NCBI GenBank assembly: GCA_947475225.1
Contig: CANJMQ010000007.1
Location: forward strand, 1-64,000
DNA length: 64,000 nt
DNA from: Bradyrhizobiaceae bacterium
GTDB lineage: Bacteria; Pseudomonadota; Alphaproteobacteria; Rhizobiales; Aestuariivirgaceae
Reading direction: 5' to 3'
Below, piece after piece: positions 26,870 through 36,699 of the stretch. Under the pieces are notes generated by a model that was not told where the DNA came from, searched no databases, and saw only the letters and a program-made list of their open reading frames with translations. The stretch's first letter is position 1; each line of letters opens with the position of its first letter. A program made the translations under genes and the position numbers.

Positions 26870-28306
26870 ATGAACAAAGAACTCCGCCCCAAGGCGCGCG
26901 TCGCCAAGGGATTCCGTGACATTTCAGCCGACGAGATCCGTGGCACCCGCCAGATGCTGGCGACCATCCAGCAAGTCTACGAGGCCTATGGCTTCGAGCC
27001 GGTGGAGCAGCCCTTCATCGAATACACCGACGCGCTGGGCAAGTTCCTGCCCGACCAGGACCGCCCCAATGCCGGCGTCTTCTCCTTCCAGGACGACGAC
27101 GAGCAGTGGCTGAGCCTGCGCTACGACCTCACCGCGCCGCTCGCCCGCTACGTGGCCGAGAACAGCCAGAAGATCCCCACGCCTTACCGCAGCTACCGCC
27201 AGGGCTGGGTGTTCAGGAACGAAAAGCCGGGTCCCGGCCGCTTCCGCCAGTTCATGCAGTTCGACGCCGACACGGTGGGCTCCGCCTCGCCGGTCGCCGA
27301 TGCCGAGGTCTGCATGATGGCGGCGGACACGATGGAGGCGCTGGGGCTGGAGCGTGGCCAGTATGTGATGAAGTTCAACAGCCGCAAGCTGCTTGACGGC
27401 TTCACCGAAACCTTCGCCATCGGCGAGGATGTAAAGCTGGCCTGGCTCCGCGCGCTCGACAAACTGGATCGGCTGGGCAGGGCGGGTGTTGTCCTGCTGC
27501 TCGGTGCGGGCCGCAAGGATGAATCGGGCGACTTCACCAAGGGCGCTGGCCTGACGCCAACGCAGATCGAGGCGAGCCTGAACTTCGCCACCGCGACCAC
27601 GCTCGATCATTCCTTCGTCAGCGGCAGCAAGAGTGGCGAGGAGGGGCTTCGCGATCTCGAAGCCATGCAGTCGCTGTTCACCGCCGCTGGCTATGGCGCG
27701 GACCGTATCCGCTATGATTCATCCATCGTCCGTGGCCTCGAATACTACACCGGCCCCGTCTTCGAATGCGAACTCCTGATGGAGACGAAGGACGAGGACG
27801 GCCGCGCCGTGCGCTTCGGCTCGGTGGGCGGTGGTGGCCGCTATGATGACCTCGTGGCGCGCTTCACCGGCCAGCAGGTGCCCGCCACGGGCTTCTCGAT
27901 CGGCGTGTCGCGCCTCTATTCGGCCTTGAAGCTGGCAGGCCTCGCACAGGAATCCTCGACACTCGCCCCCGTCGTGGTGCTGGTCATGGACAAGGACCGG
28001 CAGGGCGATTACTGGCGCATGGTGCAGCAGCTGCGCTCAGGCGGCGTGCGCGCCGAGATGTATGCCGGAACCGCAGGCATGAAGGCGCAGATGAAATATG
28101 CCGACAAGCGCGGCGCCCCCTTGGTTGTCATCCAGGGCGGTGATGAGAAGCTGAAGGGCGAGGTCCAGATCAAGGACCTCCGCCTCGGGACCGAACTCGC
28201 CAGCAACATCGCAAGCCATGAGGAATATGCCTCGCAGCGTCTCGCACAGTTCTCGGTGCCGGAAGCCGATCTCGTCGCCGCCGTGAAGAAGGCGCTCTCT
28301 GAGTGA
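26870..28306 (+). CDS. hisS: Histidine--tRNA ligase (alphaproteobacterial type)
   Basis: The 478-residue class II synthetase charges tRNA-His. It has [21 protein letters not shown] at the N terminus, motif 2 in [20 protein letters not shown], the histidine loops [18 protein letters not shown] and GGGGRYDDL, and an anticodon-binding domain ([17 protein letters not shown]). It is longer than E. coli HisRS (424), with the insertions usual in Hyphomicrobiales. The alphaproteobacterial subset that lost G-1 in tRNA-His has such a diverged HisRS, and the tRNA-His at 17938 fits. It leads hisS-hisZ-hisG. Confidence 0.96.
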   Translation: MNKELRPKARVAKGFRDISADEIRGTRQMLATIQQVYEAYGFEPVEQPFIEYTDALGKFLPDQDRPNAGVFSFQDDDEQWLSLRYDLTAPLARYVAENSQKIPTPYRSYRQGWVFRNEKPGPGRFRQFMQFDADTVGSASPVADAEVCMMAADTMEALGLERGQYVMKFNSRKLLDGFTETFAIGEDVKLAWLRALDKLDRLGRAGVVLLLGAGRKDESGDFTKGAGLTPTQIEASLNFATATTLDHSFVSGSKSGEEGLRDLEAMQSLFTAAGYGADRIRYDSSIVRGLEYYTGPVFECELLMETKDEDGRAVRFGSVGGGGRYDDLVARFTGQQVPATGFSIGVSRLYSALKLAGLAQESSTLAPVVVLVMDKDRQGDYWRMVQQLRSGGVRAEMYAGTAGMKAQMKYADKRGAPLVVIQGGDEKLKGEVQIKDLRLGTELASNIASHEEYASQRLAQFSVPEADLVAAVKKALSE

Positions 28307-28312
28307 TGGGCG

Positions 28313-29452
28313 ATGGCCGGTAAGTCGAGCTCCGAACGGTCTTCGCTGGAGCACCAGAACACCGCTCTCATGGCGGTGTTCGAGCGCGCCGGCTTCGACC
28401 ACGTGGCGCCCGACATCATCCAGCCCGCTGACATTTTCCTTGAACGCTCCGGCGAGGACATCCGTGCACGGACCTTCGTGTTCACCGATCCCTCGGGTGC
28501 CGAGATGTGCCTCAGGCCCGACCTCACCGTGCCTGCCTGCCGCTATCATCTGAGCCACGCGGAAAACCCCGCCGCCGAGCGCCGCTACTGCTACCTGGGG
28601 CCAGCCTTCCGCTTCCCCGACGAGCTCCTGAGCCCGCAGGAATTCACGCAGGCAGGCCTTGAATGGTTCGGTGCACCGCAAGCAATCGCTGCGGAAGCGC
28701 GCGTCCTCAAGCTCACCATCTCGTCGCTCGAGGCCGCAGGCCTGTCGCGCTACCGCGTCAGCTTCGGTGACCTGGGGCTGTTCTCAGCGCTCCTCGAAGA
28801 TACCGAGATGCCGGAGCGCTGGCGGCAGCGCCTGCGTCATCACTTCTGGCGCCCGCACGCCTTCCGCGAGTTGCTCGACTCCTTCTGTGCGGGACGCGGC
28901 GCGCGCCGCACCTCGATTTCACCACTGGTTGACCGCGCGGCGTCGGGTGATGCCTTGGCCGTCGTCGAAGCGGAGATCGAAACTCGCAAGCTGCCCCTCG
29001 TCGGTGGCCGTGAGTTGCCGGAAATCGCCGCGCGTCTCGCCAACAAGCTGGCAGACCGGCAGGAGACGCCGCTTGCACGTTCCAAGGCCGATGCGCTGAA
29101 TGAATATCTCGCCATCGCGTGCGAGGCCTCTGCCATCGATGCGCAGTTCGCCAGCATTTCTGGTGGCGCCCGCTTCAAGGGTGCGCGCGAGTACTATGCC
29201 AAGCGCCTCTACGAGATGGAGGAACTGGGCCTCAACCCGCGCCGGTTCCACTTCGCGGCGGGCTTCGGCCGCGAGCTTGAATACTACACGGGCTTCACCT
29301 TCCAGATCGAGGTGGATACACCGCATGGACCCGTCGCGGTGGCGGGCGGCGGCCGCTATGACAACCTGCTCTCCGACATGGGTTCGCCCGTCAACGTGCC
29401 CGCCGTGGGCTGCGCCATTCACACCGATCGCTTGAAGGCGGTGCTGGCATGA
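28313..29452 (+). CDS. hisZ: ATP phosphoribosyltransferase regulatory subunit
   Basis: The 379-residue protein is a catalytically inactive HisRS-like subunit that activates the short-form HisG. It shows [50 protein letters not shown] and [13 protein letters not shown], but lacks the anticodon-binding domain. It starts 6 bases after hisS and overlaps hisG (ATGA), which fits a fixed stoichiometry with HisG. Confidence 0.94.
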   Translation: MAGKSSSERSSLEHQNTALMAVFERAGFDHVAPDIIQPADIFLERSGEDIRARTFVFTDPSGAEMCLRPDLTVPACRYHLSHAENPAAERRYCYLGPAFRFPDELLSPQEFTQAGLEWFGAPQAIAAEARVLKLTISSLEAAGLSRYRVSFGDLGLFSALLEDTEMPERWRQRLRHHFWRPHAFRELLDSFCAGRGARRTSISPLVDRAASGDALAVVEAEIETRKLPLVGGRELPEIAARLANKLADRQETPLARSKADALNEYLAIACEASAIDAQFASISGGARFKGAREYYAKRLYEMEELGLNPRRFHFAAGFGRELEYYTGFTFQIEVDTPHGPVAVAGGGRYDNLLSDMGSPVNVPAVGCAIHTDRLKAVLA

Positions 29453-30138
29453 GCGTCATCACCCTCGCCATTCCCTCCAAGGGCCGCCTGATGGAGGCGA
29501 CCGCCGGGCTCCTCGCCAAGGCCGGCTTCACCATCGACCGGCTGGGCGCTGACCGTGGCTATCGTGGGCTTCTGCGCGGGCTTGATGGCGTGGAGATCGC
29601 CTTCCTCTCGGCCTCCGAGATCGCCCAGAACCTGCGCGATGGGAAGGTGGACCTCGGCGTCACCGGCCATGACCTGCTCACCGAGAAGATCCCGCCGGAT
29701 GACAGCCAAGTCTCACTCCTCGTGCGGCTGGGCTTCGGCCCGGCGGATGTGGTGGTCGCGGTGCCGGAATGCTGGCTCGACGTTGCCACCATGGCCGACC
29801 TGGACGAGATCGCCGAGAGCTTCTACGAGCGCCACGGGCGCCGCCTGCGGGTGGCCACCAAGTACCATAACCTCACCCGCCGCTTCTTCGCCGGGAAAGG
29901 TGTGACCGGCTACCGCATCGTCGAAAGCCTTGGCGCCACCGAGGGCGCGCCTGCCGCAGGCATTGCCGAGATCATCGTCGACATCACCACCACGGGCTCG
30001 ACGCTCGCCGCCAATGCCCTGAAAATCCTCGATGATGGCGTAATCCTCAAGTCCTGCGCGGTGCTCGCCGGGCGGACCGGCAGCCTGGCGGAACCGCGCG
30101 TGCAGCGGCTGGTCGCGGCCCTGTCCGCCATCTCCTGA
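29449..30138 (+). CDS. hisG: ATP phosphoribosyltransferase, short form
   Basis: The 229-residue enzyme catalyses the first step of histidine synthesis, joining ATP and PRPP. Visible motifs are [38 protein letters not shown] and the PRPP-binding [14 protein letters not shown]. It lacks the C-terminal ACT-like regulatory domain of long HisG, hence its dependence on HisZ. The ATG overlaps the hisZ stop. Confidence 0.95.
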   Translation: MSVITLAIPSKGRLMEATAGLLAKAGFTIDRLGADRGYRGLLRGLDGVEIAFLSASEIAQNLRDGKVDLGVTGHDLLTEKIPPDDSQVSLLVRLGFGPADVVVAVPECWLDVATMADLDEIAESFYERHGRRLRVATKYHNLTRRFFAGKGVTGYRIVESLGATEGAPAAGIAEIIVDITTTGSTLAANALKILDDGVILKSCAVLAGRTGSLAEPRVQRLVAALSAIS

Positions 30139-30237
30139 GGCCTGCCCCCTGGTTTTGGCCTCACCGGCCTTGAATTTGACCAAGAGGCGACTTAGCGCCA
30201 AAGGTCAGGACCACGGCAGACGAATCGGGAGACAGGA

Positions 30238-31446
30238 ATGCGGAACTTCAAACTGGCGGCAGCGGCCCTTGCGGCCCTCTTGGCGGCGAGCGGCATGGCC
30301 CATGCGGGCGCTGCCTGCGGTGACTCGGCGGCGGGCTTCGATGGCTTCATCAAGCAGTTCAAGAAGGAAGCGGCAGCCGCCGGCGTCGACGCCAAGGGTC
30401 TCTCGGCGCTGAACGGCGTGCAGTACCAGCCGGGCATCATCAAGAAGGACCGAGCGCAGGGCGTGTTCTCGCTGTCCTTCATGGATTTCTCGAAGCGCAT
30501 GGTCTCGAACTATCGCATCAAGGAAGGCGCCAATATCCTCGCCCAGAACAAGCAGATGTTCGATGCCATCCAGCAGCGCTGGGGCGTGCCGGGTGAGGTG
30601 CTTATCGCCTTCTGGGCCTTCGAGACCGACTTCGGCAAGAACATGGGCGACTTCGACACCATCTCCTCGCTCGCCACCCTCTCCTGGGATTGCCGCCGGC
30701 CTGACAAGTTCCGCGAGCAGCTGATCGGCGCACTGAAGCTCTATCAGAACGGTGACCTCGAGCGTGCCGACATGAAGGGCGCCTGGGCCGGCGAGATCGG
30801 CCACACCCAGTTCCTGCCCAAGGAATATTTCGAGACCGCGGTGGACTTCGACGGCGACGGCCACCGCAACTTGCGCAAGTCGATCCCCGATGCGATGGCC
30901 TCGGGTGCGGCCCTTCTGGTGAAGCATGGCTGGAAGGCCAACCAGCCGTGGCTCGACGAGGTGAAGCTCACCAAGGACCTGCCGTGGGACCAGGCCGACA
31001 TCGCCATCCAGCTGCCGCGCAGCCAGTGGGTGAAGTGGGGCGTGGTCGGTGTCGACGGCAAGCTCAAGGCCGACAAGTTCCCGGCCTCGCTGCTGCTGCC
31101 CATGGGCAAGGACGGCCCCGCCTTCCTCGCCTACGACAACTTCACCACGGCTTATCTCAAGTGGAACGAGTCCCTCGTCTATTCGCTGACGGCTGGCTAT
31201 CTCGCCAACCGCATCACTGGCGACGGCCCGTTCAACCCCGGCCGCGCGCCGGTGCAGTCGCTGTCCTATGACCAGATCAAGCAACTGCAGCAGGTCCTGG
31301 AGTCCAAGGGCTATGATGTGGGTACAGTTGACGGCAAGCTCGGCAAGTCGACGCGCGATGCAGTGAAGCAGGAACAGATCAAGATGGGCTGGCCGGCGGA
31401 TTCCTATCCCACCGTGCCCTTCCTCGACAAGCTGCAGAACGGCTGA
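30238..31446 (+). CDS. Lytic murein transglycosylase (MltB-like) with PG-binding domain
   Basis: The 402-residue exported protein has a Sec signal peptide (LAAAALAALLAASGMAHA). An SLT_2/MltB catalytic domain follows with WAFETDFGKNMGDF (Glu129 as catalytic acid), WAGEIGHTQFLP and GYLANRI. A C-terminal PG_binding_1 domain (IKQLQQVLESKGYDVGTVDGKLGKSTRDAV) ends it. It cleaves glycan strands in the periplasm with formation of 1,6-anhydro-MurNAc. The ATG at 30238 follows GGAGACAGGA. No lipobox is seen, unlike E. coli MltB. It is a single gene facing a repeat and the MacB-like gene. Confidence 0.93.
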   Translation: MRNFKLAAAALAALLAASGMAHAGAACGDSAAGFDGFIKQFKKEAAAAGVDAKGLSALNGVQYQPGIIKKDRAQGVFSLSFMDFSKRMVSNYRIKEGANILAQNKQMFDAIQQRWGVPGEVLIAFWAFETDFGKNMGDFDTISSLATLSWDCRRPDKFREQLIGALKLYQNGDLERADMKGAWAGEIGHTQFLPKEYFETAVDFDGDGHRNLRKSIPDAMASGAALLVKHGWKANQPWLDEVKLTKDLPWDQADIAIQLPRSQWVKWGVVGVDGKLKADKFPASLLLPMGKDGPAFLAYDNFTTAYLKWNESLVYSLTAGYLANRITGDGPFNPGRAPVQSLSYDQIKQLQQVLESKGYDVGTVDGKLGKSTRDAVKQEQIKMGWPADSYPTVPFLDKLQNG

Positions 31447-31453
31447 TCGTCGG

Positions 31454-31578
31454 AGGCCCTCACCCGGCCTTCGGCCACCTTCTCCCAGTCTCCGGACAGG
31501 ACACGGGAATATGACCACAAATCCCTTCTCCCGTTGCGTCGCAATGGGAGAAGGTGCCCGACAGGGCGAACGAGGGCA
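31454..31578. repeat. Interspersed two-hairpin repeat, CTTCTCCC family (copy B6)
   Basis: CCCTCACCCGGCCTTCGGCC and a later perfect stem CCTTCTCCC / GGGAGAAGG (31524-31554) fill the space between two convergent genes. This is the most complete copy of the family in the window. Confidence 0.75.
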
Positions 31579-31583
31579 CTTTG

Positions 31584-32792
31584 CTACTCCCTCCGCAGCG
31601 CCTCGATCGGGTCGAGCCTTGCGGCGCGTCGCGCCGGAAAGTAACCGAAGATCACGCCGATCAGGGCAGAGACGGCGAAGGCCAGTGCGATGACGCGCAG
31701 GTCGGCGTTGAAGGGCACGTCCATCGCCATGGATCCTGCCGCCGCAAGTCCCAGCCCGATGGCGATGCCCAGCACGCCACCAAACAGGGCGAGCACCACG
31801 GCTTCCACCAGGAACTGCGTCAGCACCTGCCGCTCCAGCGCGCCGATGGCGAGCCGGATGCCGATCTCGCGCGTGCGCTCCGTCACCGAGACGAGCATGA
31901 TGTTCATGATGCCGATGCCGCCGACCAGCAGCGACACGGCGGCGACAGCACCCAACAGCCCGGTGAGGATCGCCGTGGTCGATGCCATGGTGGCGAGGAT
32001 CTGCGTCAGGTCGCGGATGGTGAAGTCGTCCTCCTCGCCCGGCGCGATGCGGCGGCGCTCGCGCAGCACGTCCTCGGCATCGCGCTGCACGCGCGGAATG
32101 TCGGCGGCTTCCGTCACCGAGATCGCGATGGTGCCGATGCGCGTGTTGCCCGCGATGCGGCGGTGATAGGTGCGCAAGGGCAGCACCACGATCGCGTCCT
32201 GGTCGGTGCCGAAGGCGGACTGGCCCTTGGCCGCCATCTTCCCGATCACCTCGCAGGAGAAATTGCCGATCCTCAGCCGTTCGCCGATCGGGTCCTGGCC
32301 TGCGAAGAGCTCGCGCGTGATGGTGGCGCCGATGACGCAGACGGAAGCGCCGGCGCGCAGCTCGCTTTCGGAGAACACGCGGCCATCTTCCATCGTCCAG
32401 TCCTGCACGGTGAACCAGTCGGCGTTGGTGCCATTCACCGTTGCGTCATAGTTCAGGGCGCCCGAGACCACCTTCATCTGCTTCTGGGCGGTGGGGGCGA
32501 CGCCGCGAATGCCGGAAAGATCATTTTTCAGCGCCGTCACGTCGCGCTCGTCGAAGCTGCGCGCGTCGGTGGTGCCGCCGGGGCCGAAGGTGGTCTGGCC
32601 TGGCCTGACGATCAGCATGTTGGAGCCAAGCTTGGCGAGATTGTCCTGCACCTTGCTCGAGGCGCCATTGCCCAGCGTCACCATGGCGATGACCGCACCC
32701 ACGCCGATGACGATGCCGAGCAATGTCAGCACCGAGCGCAGCACGTTGCGCCGGATCGACGACATGGCGAGCTTGACCGTCTCCCACAGCAT
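31584..32792 (-). CDS. MacB-like ABC transporter permease
   Basis: The 402-residue inner-membrane protein has one N-terminal helix (SVLTLLGIVIGVGAVIAMVTLG), a periplasmic MacB_PCD domain (about 45-250) and three C-terminal helices ending in the FtsX fold (VTERTREIGIRLAIGALERQV). ARRAARLDPIEALRRE is the usual C terminus. With the separate ATPase and the adaptor it would form a MacAB-type exporter driven from the cytoplasm, acting on peptides, lipoproteins or macrolides. The substrate is unknown. Its ATG overlaps the ATPase stop (TGATG). Confidence 0.92.
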   Translation of the reverse strand: MLWETVKLAMSSIRRNVLRSVLTLLGIVIGVGAVIAMVTLGNGASSKVQDNLAKLGSNMLIVRPGQTTFGPGGTTDARSFDERDVTALKNDLSGIRGVAPTAQKQMKVVSGALNYDATVNGTNADWFTVQDWTMEDGRVFSESELRAGASVCVIGATITRELFAGQDPIGERLRIGNFSCEVIGKMAAKGQSAFGTDQDAIVVLPLRTYHRRIAGNTRIGTIAISVTEAADIPRVQRDAEDVLRERRRIAPGEEDDFTIRDLTQILATMASTTAILTGLLGAVAAVSLLVGGIGIMNIMLVSVTERTREIGIRLAIGALERQVLTQFLVEAVVLALFGGVLGIAIGLGLAAAGSMAMDVPFNADLRVIALAFAVSALIGVIFGYFPARRAARLDPIEALRRE

Positions 32793-33496
32793 CAGGCGGC
32801 CACCTTCTGCTGGTCGCTGGCGATGTGCCCGTCGACGAAGCGGATGATGCGGTGCGCGAAGGCTGCCATGTCGGGTTCGTGGGTGACCATCACCACGGTG
32901 ATGCCGCGCTCCTCGTTGAGCCTGGCGATCAGCTCCATGATCTCCTGGCTCCTCTGCGTGTCGAGGTTGCCGGTGGGCTCGTCGGCGAGCAGCAGGAGGG
33001 GATCGGTGACGATGGCGCGGGCAATCGCCACGCGCTGCTGCTGGCCGCCGGACAACTCGCCCGGCGTATGGTGCTCGCGGCCCTCCAGGCCAACAAGATG
33101 CAGCGCTTCCCTCGCGCGCTCGCGCCGCTCGTGGCGTGGCATGCCGCGATAGATCAGCGGCAGCTCGACGTTCTCGATTGCCGTGGTGCGGTTCAGCAGG
33201 TTGAAGCCCTGGAACACGAAGCCGATGAAGTTGCGCCTGAGCAGTGCGCGCTGGTCCTGGCCAAGATGATTCACTTCGACGCCGAGGAACCGGAAGCTGC
33301 CGCTGGTCGGCCGGTCAAGGCAGCCGATGATGTTCATGGCCGTAGACTTGCCGGAGCCCGACGGCCCCATGATGGCGATGAACTCACCCCTGTCGATGGT
33401 CAGGTCGACGCCGGCGAGCGCCCGCACCAGCCCGCCGCCTTCGCCATAATAGCGCGTGACGCCGGTGAAGGAGACGAGCGCTGCGCCCGCGCTCAC
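32792..33496 (-). CDS. MacB/LolD-type ABC transporter ATPase
   Basis: The 234-residue ATPase shows Walker A GPSGSGKST (44-52), signature LSGGQQQRVAIARAI, Walker B LLLADEPTGNLD and a switch histidine in VMVTHEPD. It energises the neighbouring FtsX-fold permease. Start is a GTG at 33496 overlapping the adaptor stop (GTGA). Splitting the ATPase from the permease, rather than fusing as in E. coli MacB, is common in this class. Confidence 0.94.
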   Translation of the reverse strand: MSAGAALVSFTGVTRYYGEGGGLVRALAGVDLTIDRGEFIAIMGPSGSGKSTAMNIIGCLDRPTSGSFRFLGVEVNHLGQDQRALLRRNFIGFVFQGFNLLNRTTAIENVELPLIYRGMPRHERRERAREALHLVGLEGREHHTPGELSGGQQQRVAIARAIVTDPLLLLADEPTGNLDTQRSQEIMELIARLNEERGITVVMVTHEPDMAAFAHRIIRFVDGHIASDQQKVAA

Positions 33497-34767
33497 GAGC
33501 CTGAGGCCTTTGACGAGATGATCACCTGCTCGCCGGCCTTTATGTCACCCGAGACGATCTCGGTATCCTTGCCGTCGGACACGCCGACGTGGACGGTGAT
33601 CGCCTTTGGCACGCCATTCTCGAGCACATGGAGCGTGCGGGTGCCATCGGCCCCCGGGGCAGAGTTCTTGCTGGCGGGCGGCAGGCGCGGGATGAACAGG
33701 TTCATCACGCTGAAGCCCTGGGCCTTCTGCTCCTTGGGCGGCGTGTAGCGCAGCGCGGCATTGGGAACGGCCAGCGCATCGGGCACCTCCTGCACCACGA
33801 TCTGGGCAGTCGCCGTCATGCCGGGGCGCAGCAGCAGGTCGCTGTTGTCCACCGTCAGCACCGCCTTGTAGGTCACGACGTTGTCGGTCACCTTCGGCGA
33901 ATATTCGATGGTGTCGATCACCGCGGGGAAGCTCTTGCCCGGATAGGCATCCACCCGGAAGCTGGCTTTCTGGCCCTCCTTCACCGCGCCGATGTCGGCC
34001 TCGTCGACATCGGCTTCGAGCTGCATGTGGGTCAGGTCCTCGGCGAGCGTGAACAGCACTGGCGCCTGGAACGATGAGGCCACCGTCTGCCCCGGCTCCG
34101 CGTCTCGTTTCAGCACGATGCCATCGACGGGCGAGAGGATGCGTGCCTTGGTGATGTCCGTCTGGGTCATCGCCATGTCGGCCTTGGCGACCTCGATGTC
34201 GGCCTGCGACGCCACCACGCCGGCCTCGGCGCGCGACTGCGCGGCGCGCGCGGTGTCGAGGTCCTGCGTGGAGGAGACGCCGCGGGCGCTCAGCTTCTCG
34301 GACCGCTGGTAGAGCAGCTGCTTCTCGAGCAGCGTCGCCTTGGCATCGGCAAGCCGCGCCTCAGCCGCGGCAACGGCCGCCTTGCCGCGGGCGAGCTCGG
34401 CCTGCAGCCGCTCGGTGTCGAGCTCCGCCAGAACATCGCCCTTCTTCACCACGCTGTTGGCCTTGACGTTCACTGTGCGGATGACGCCCGAGCGCTCGCT
34501 CGACACCTCGACCTCGGTGGTGGGCTGGATGTTGCCGGTGGCCTGCACCCGGACGACAATCGTCTTGGTTTCCACCGGAGCCGTCTCATAGGTCATGGCC
34601 TTGCCGCCGGACTGGCCGTGCAGCACCCACCAGGCGATGCCGCCAAGCGCCAGCGCCAGAAGGGCGAGCCACAACAGGCGCCGGGTCCACGTCTTGGCTC
34701 GGCTCTTGGCGTCGAGACCCAGCATGGCCTCGATCTCGGAGGGGCCGGGGGTTGTCTGAATGTTCAT
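33493..34767 (-). CDS. MacA-like periplasmic adaptor (HlyD/RND-type) protein
   Basis: The 424-residue protein has an N-terminal membrane helix (RLLWLALLALALGGIAWWVL), a lipoyl half (VQATGNIQPTTEVEVSSERSG, VKKGDVLAELD) and a long coiled-coil hairpin (KAAVAAAEARLADAKATLLEKQ to about 200). The second lipoyl half (ILSPVDGIVLKRDAEPGQ), beta-barrel and membrane-proximal domains follow. It links the ABC permease to an outer-membrane channel, which is not encoded here. ATG at 34767 is chosen, with a TTG at 34776 possible. It leads the three-gene leftward operon. Confidence 0.92.
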   Translation of the reverse strand: MNIQTTPGPSEIEAMLGLDAKSRAKTWTRRLLWLALLALALGGIAWWVLHGQSGGKAMTYETAPVETKTIVVRVQATGNIQPTTEVEVSSERSGVIRTVNVKANSVVKKGDVLAELDTERLQAELARGKAAVAAAEARLADAKATLLEKQLLYQRSEKLSARGVSSTQDLDTARAAQSRAEAGVVASQADIEVAKADMAMTQTDITKARILSPVDGIVLKRDAEPGQTVASSFQAPVLFTLAEDLTHMQLEADVDEADIGAVKEGQKASFRVDAYPGKSFPAVIDTIEYSPKVTDNVVTYKAVLTVDNSDLLLRPGMTATAQIVVQEVPDALAVPNAALRYTPPKEQKAQGFSVMNLFIPRLPPASKNSAPGADGTRTLHVLENGVPKAITVHVGVSDGKDTEIVSGDIKAGEQVIISSKASGS

Positions 34768-34868
34768 CTGGTCCAATGCTTTGTCCGGATCCGAGGGCTA
34801 TACGCGAATGACGGCACAATTCCGGCGCCCGGATTTGCAAGCCCTGCACCGCCTGATATGACCCTGCC

Positions 34869-35663
34869 ATGACCGATATCAAGTTCGAAAACGCCCCTGA
34901 CGGCACCTCAATCGCCTTCCGCGAGGATGGCAAGGACGATCTGGGCCGCTGCGGCTTCGTCTGGCTGGGCGGCTACAGGTCGGACATGGAGGGCTCCAAG
35001 GCCGAGGCCCTGGCAGCCCTGGCGCGTGAAACCCGCCGCCCGTCCCTGCGCTTCGACTATTCGGGCCACGGCGCCTCGGGCGGGCTGTTCGTCGACGGCA
35101 CGATCTCGAAATGGCTCGAGCAGTCGGTCCACATGCTGCTCACCCATGGCAAGGGCCCGCGCATCCTGGTGGGCTCATCGATGGGCGGCTGGCTCACCCT
35201 GCTGCTCTACCGCCACCTGCAGCGCGCCAGTCCGCAGGCCGCCCAGCGCATCAAGGGCCTGGTGCTGCTGGCCCCCGCCGCCGACATGACGTCGGACCTG
35301 ATGTGGAATGAATTCCCTGACATGGTGCGCGAGGAGCTGAGGGAAAAGGGCGTGTGGATGCGTCCCTCGGCCTATGGCGAGCCCTATGCGATCACCATGC
35401 GGCTGATCGAGGACGGCCGTCATCATCTGATGCTGGGCACGGAGCTGGACGTCCAGTGTCCCGTCCGCATCCTGCAGGGCGACGAAGACCCTGACGTGCC
35501 ACCCGCCCACGCCGTGAAGGTGTTTGGCGCCCTGCGCGGCGCGGATGTGACGCTTACCCTCGTCAAGGGCGGCGACCATCGCTTGTCGACGCCCGGCAAC
35601 CTTGCGCTCCTGCGCGAAACGGTGCTGCGTCTGGCCGAACGCTCGGAAGGCGTCAGCGTCTGA
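34869..35663 (+). CDS. Alpha/beta hydrolase (ABHD10-like)
   Basis: The 264-residue protein has the alpha/beta-hydrolase core: FVWLGGYRSDMEGSKA, LRFDYSGHGASGG, and the nucleophile elbow VGSSMGGWL with Ser104. LQGDEDPDVP (acid) and KGGDHRLSTP (base) complete the triad. The GGYRSDMxGxKA pattern matches ABHD10-type thioesterase relatives, which suggests an acyl-thioester or ester substrate. No signal peptide is present. It is divergent from the exporter operon with a 101-base spacer. Confidence 0.88.
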   Translation: MTDIKFENAPDGTSIAFREDGKDDLGRCGFVWLGGYRSDMEGSKAEALAALARETRRPSLRFDYSGHGASGGLFVDGTISKWLEQSVHMLLTHGKGPRILVGSSMGGWLTLLLYRHLQRASPQAAQRIKGLVLLAPAADMTSDLMWNEFPDMVREELREKGVWMRPSAYGEPYAITMRLIEDGRHHLMLGTELDVQCPVRILQGDEDPDVPPAHAVKVFGALRGADVTLTLVKGGDHRLSTPGNLALLRETVLRLAERSEGVSV

Positions 35664-35698
35664 GTTCACGTGGGTCTGCCACACGGCTCTCTTTTTGC

Positions 35699-35785
35699 TG
35701 TCATCCCGGCGAAGGCCAGGATCCAGCTTTTTTGCCGCTTGATCGAAGCCCGAAGCTGGACCCCGGCCTTTCGCCGGGGTGACGG
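35699..35785. repeat. Interspersed palindrome, GTCATCCCGGCGAAGGCC family (copy A2)
   Basis: Left arm TGTCATCCCGGCGAAGGCCA and right arm ending TTTCGCCGGGGTGACGG flank a 26-base centre. It fills the gap between two convergent genes and has a few arm mismatches relative to copy A1. Confidence 0.88.
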
Positions 35786-35829
35786 ACAGAGCCGGAGTGG
35801 TGAGGGGGAACGCAAAGTCGATCGAAGAT

Positions 35830-36699
35830 TCATGTCCCCATCTCCCGCGCGATCGCCGCCAGTCCCTCGCGGTACGTGGGGTAGCTGAGCCTGACGCCCA
35901 GCTCCTTCACGATGCGGTCATTCGAGACACGTTTTGAATCCGCATAGAAGCTCTTCGCCATCGGTGACAGCTGGGCCGCTTCGAAGGGCACGTCAGGCGG
36001 CACGGCAAGTCCCAGCAGCTCCGCGCCGAATTCAACCACGTCCTGCGGCGGGCAGGCCTCGTCGTCGCAGACATTGTAGGCGCGCCCCGGGTGCGGATGC
36101 GCGATCGAGGCTTGCAGCGTGTTGGCGATGTCCGCGACATGGATGCGGCTGAAGATCTGGCCCTGCTTGATCACCCGCTTGGCCGTGCCGTCGATGAGCG
36201 AGAGCAGCTGGTTGCGCCCCGGTCCATAGATTCCCGCCAGCCGGAAGATCATCACCGGCAATCCGTCCGTGCGCCACAACTCCAGCCACTGCGTCTCGGC
36301 CAGCAGGCGCTTGTGCCCGCGCTCGGTGTTGGGGGTGAGTGGCGTGTCTTCGGTGACGAGCCCTCCGCCGTGGTCGCCGTAGACCCCGGTGGTGGAGAGA
36401 TAGGCCACCCACTGGAACTGCTGCGCCCGCGCCGCGAAATCTGCCGCATGTTGGCGCAGCACCGGGTCGCCGTCATCGCCCGGCGGTGCGGAGTTGACCA
36501 CATGGGTGACGCCGTCCAGGGCTTCTGGCGGCAGCGGCTTTGAACCGTCGAACACCAAGCCGCGATAACCCATGGCGCGGATTGCGGCAGCACCTGTTTC
36601 GCTGCGGCTGGTGGCGCTCACTGTCCAACCCTGCCTGGCCAGCCGCTCCGCCAGCGCCTTCGCCGAAAAGCCCAGCCCGAAAAAGAGAATGTGGTTCAT
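35830..36699 (-). CDS. NAD-dependent epimerase/SDR-type protein (YeeZ-like)
   Basis: The 289-residue protein has a Rossmann start (ILFFGLGFSAKALAERLARQG), short for an extended SDR. AYLSTTGVYGDHGG supplies the Ser/Thr and Tyr of the active site, and FRLAGIYGPGRNQL and YNVCDDEACPPQDVV follow. YeeZ-like proteins are annotated as NAD(P)-binding, with unknown substrate. The ATG at 36699 has GGGAGACGG upstream and overlaps the queG stop (ATGA), so both genes are translated together. Confidence 0.85.
   Translation of the reverse strand: MNHILFFGLGFSAKALAERLARQGWTVSATSRSETGAAAIRAMGYRGLVFDGSKPLPPEALDGVTHVVNSAPPGDDGDPVLRQHAADFAARAQQFQWVAYLSTTGVYGDHGGGLVTEDTPLTPNTERGHKRLLAETQWLELWRTDGLPVMIFRLAGIYGPGRNQLLSLIDGTAKRVIKQGQIFSRIHVADIANTLQASIAHPHPGRAYNVCDDEACPPQDVVEFGAELLGLAVPPDVPFEAAQLSPMAKSFYADSKRVSNDRIVKELGVRLSYPTYREGLAAIAREMGT

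Noticed and set aside
30139-30237. Riboswitch or his attenuator near hisG
   Set aside because: The short spacer shows no His-rich leader peptide and no conserved riboswitch core that I can recognise.
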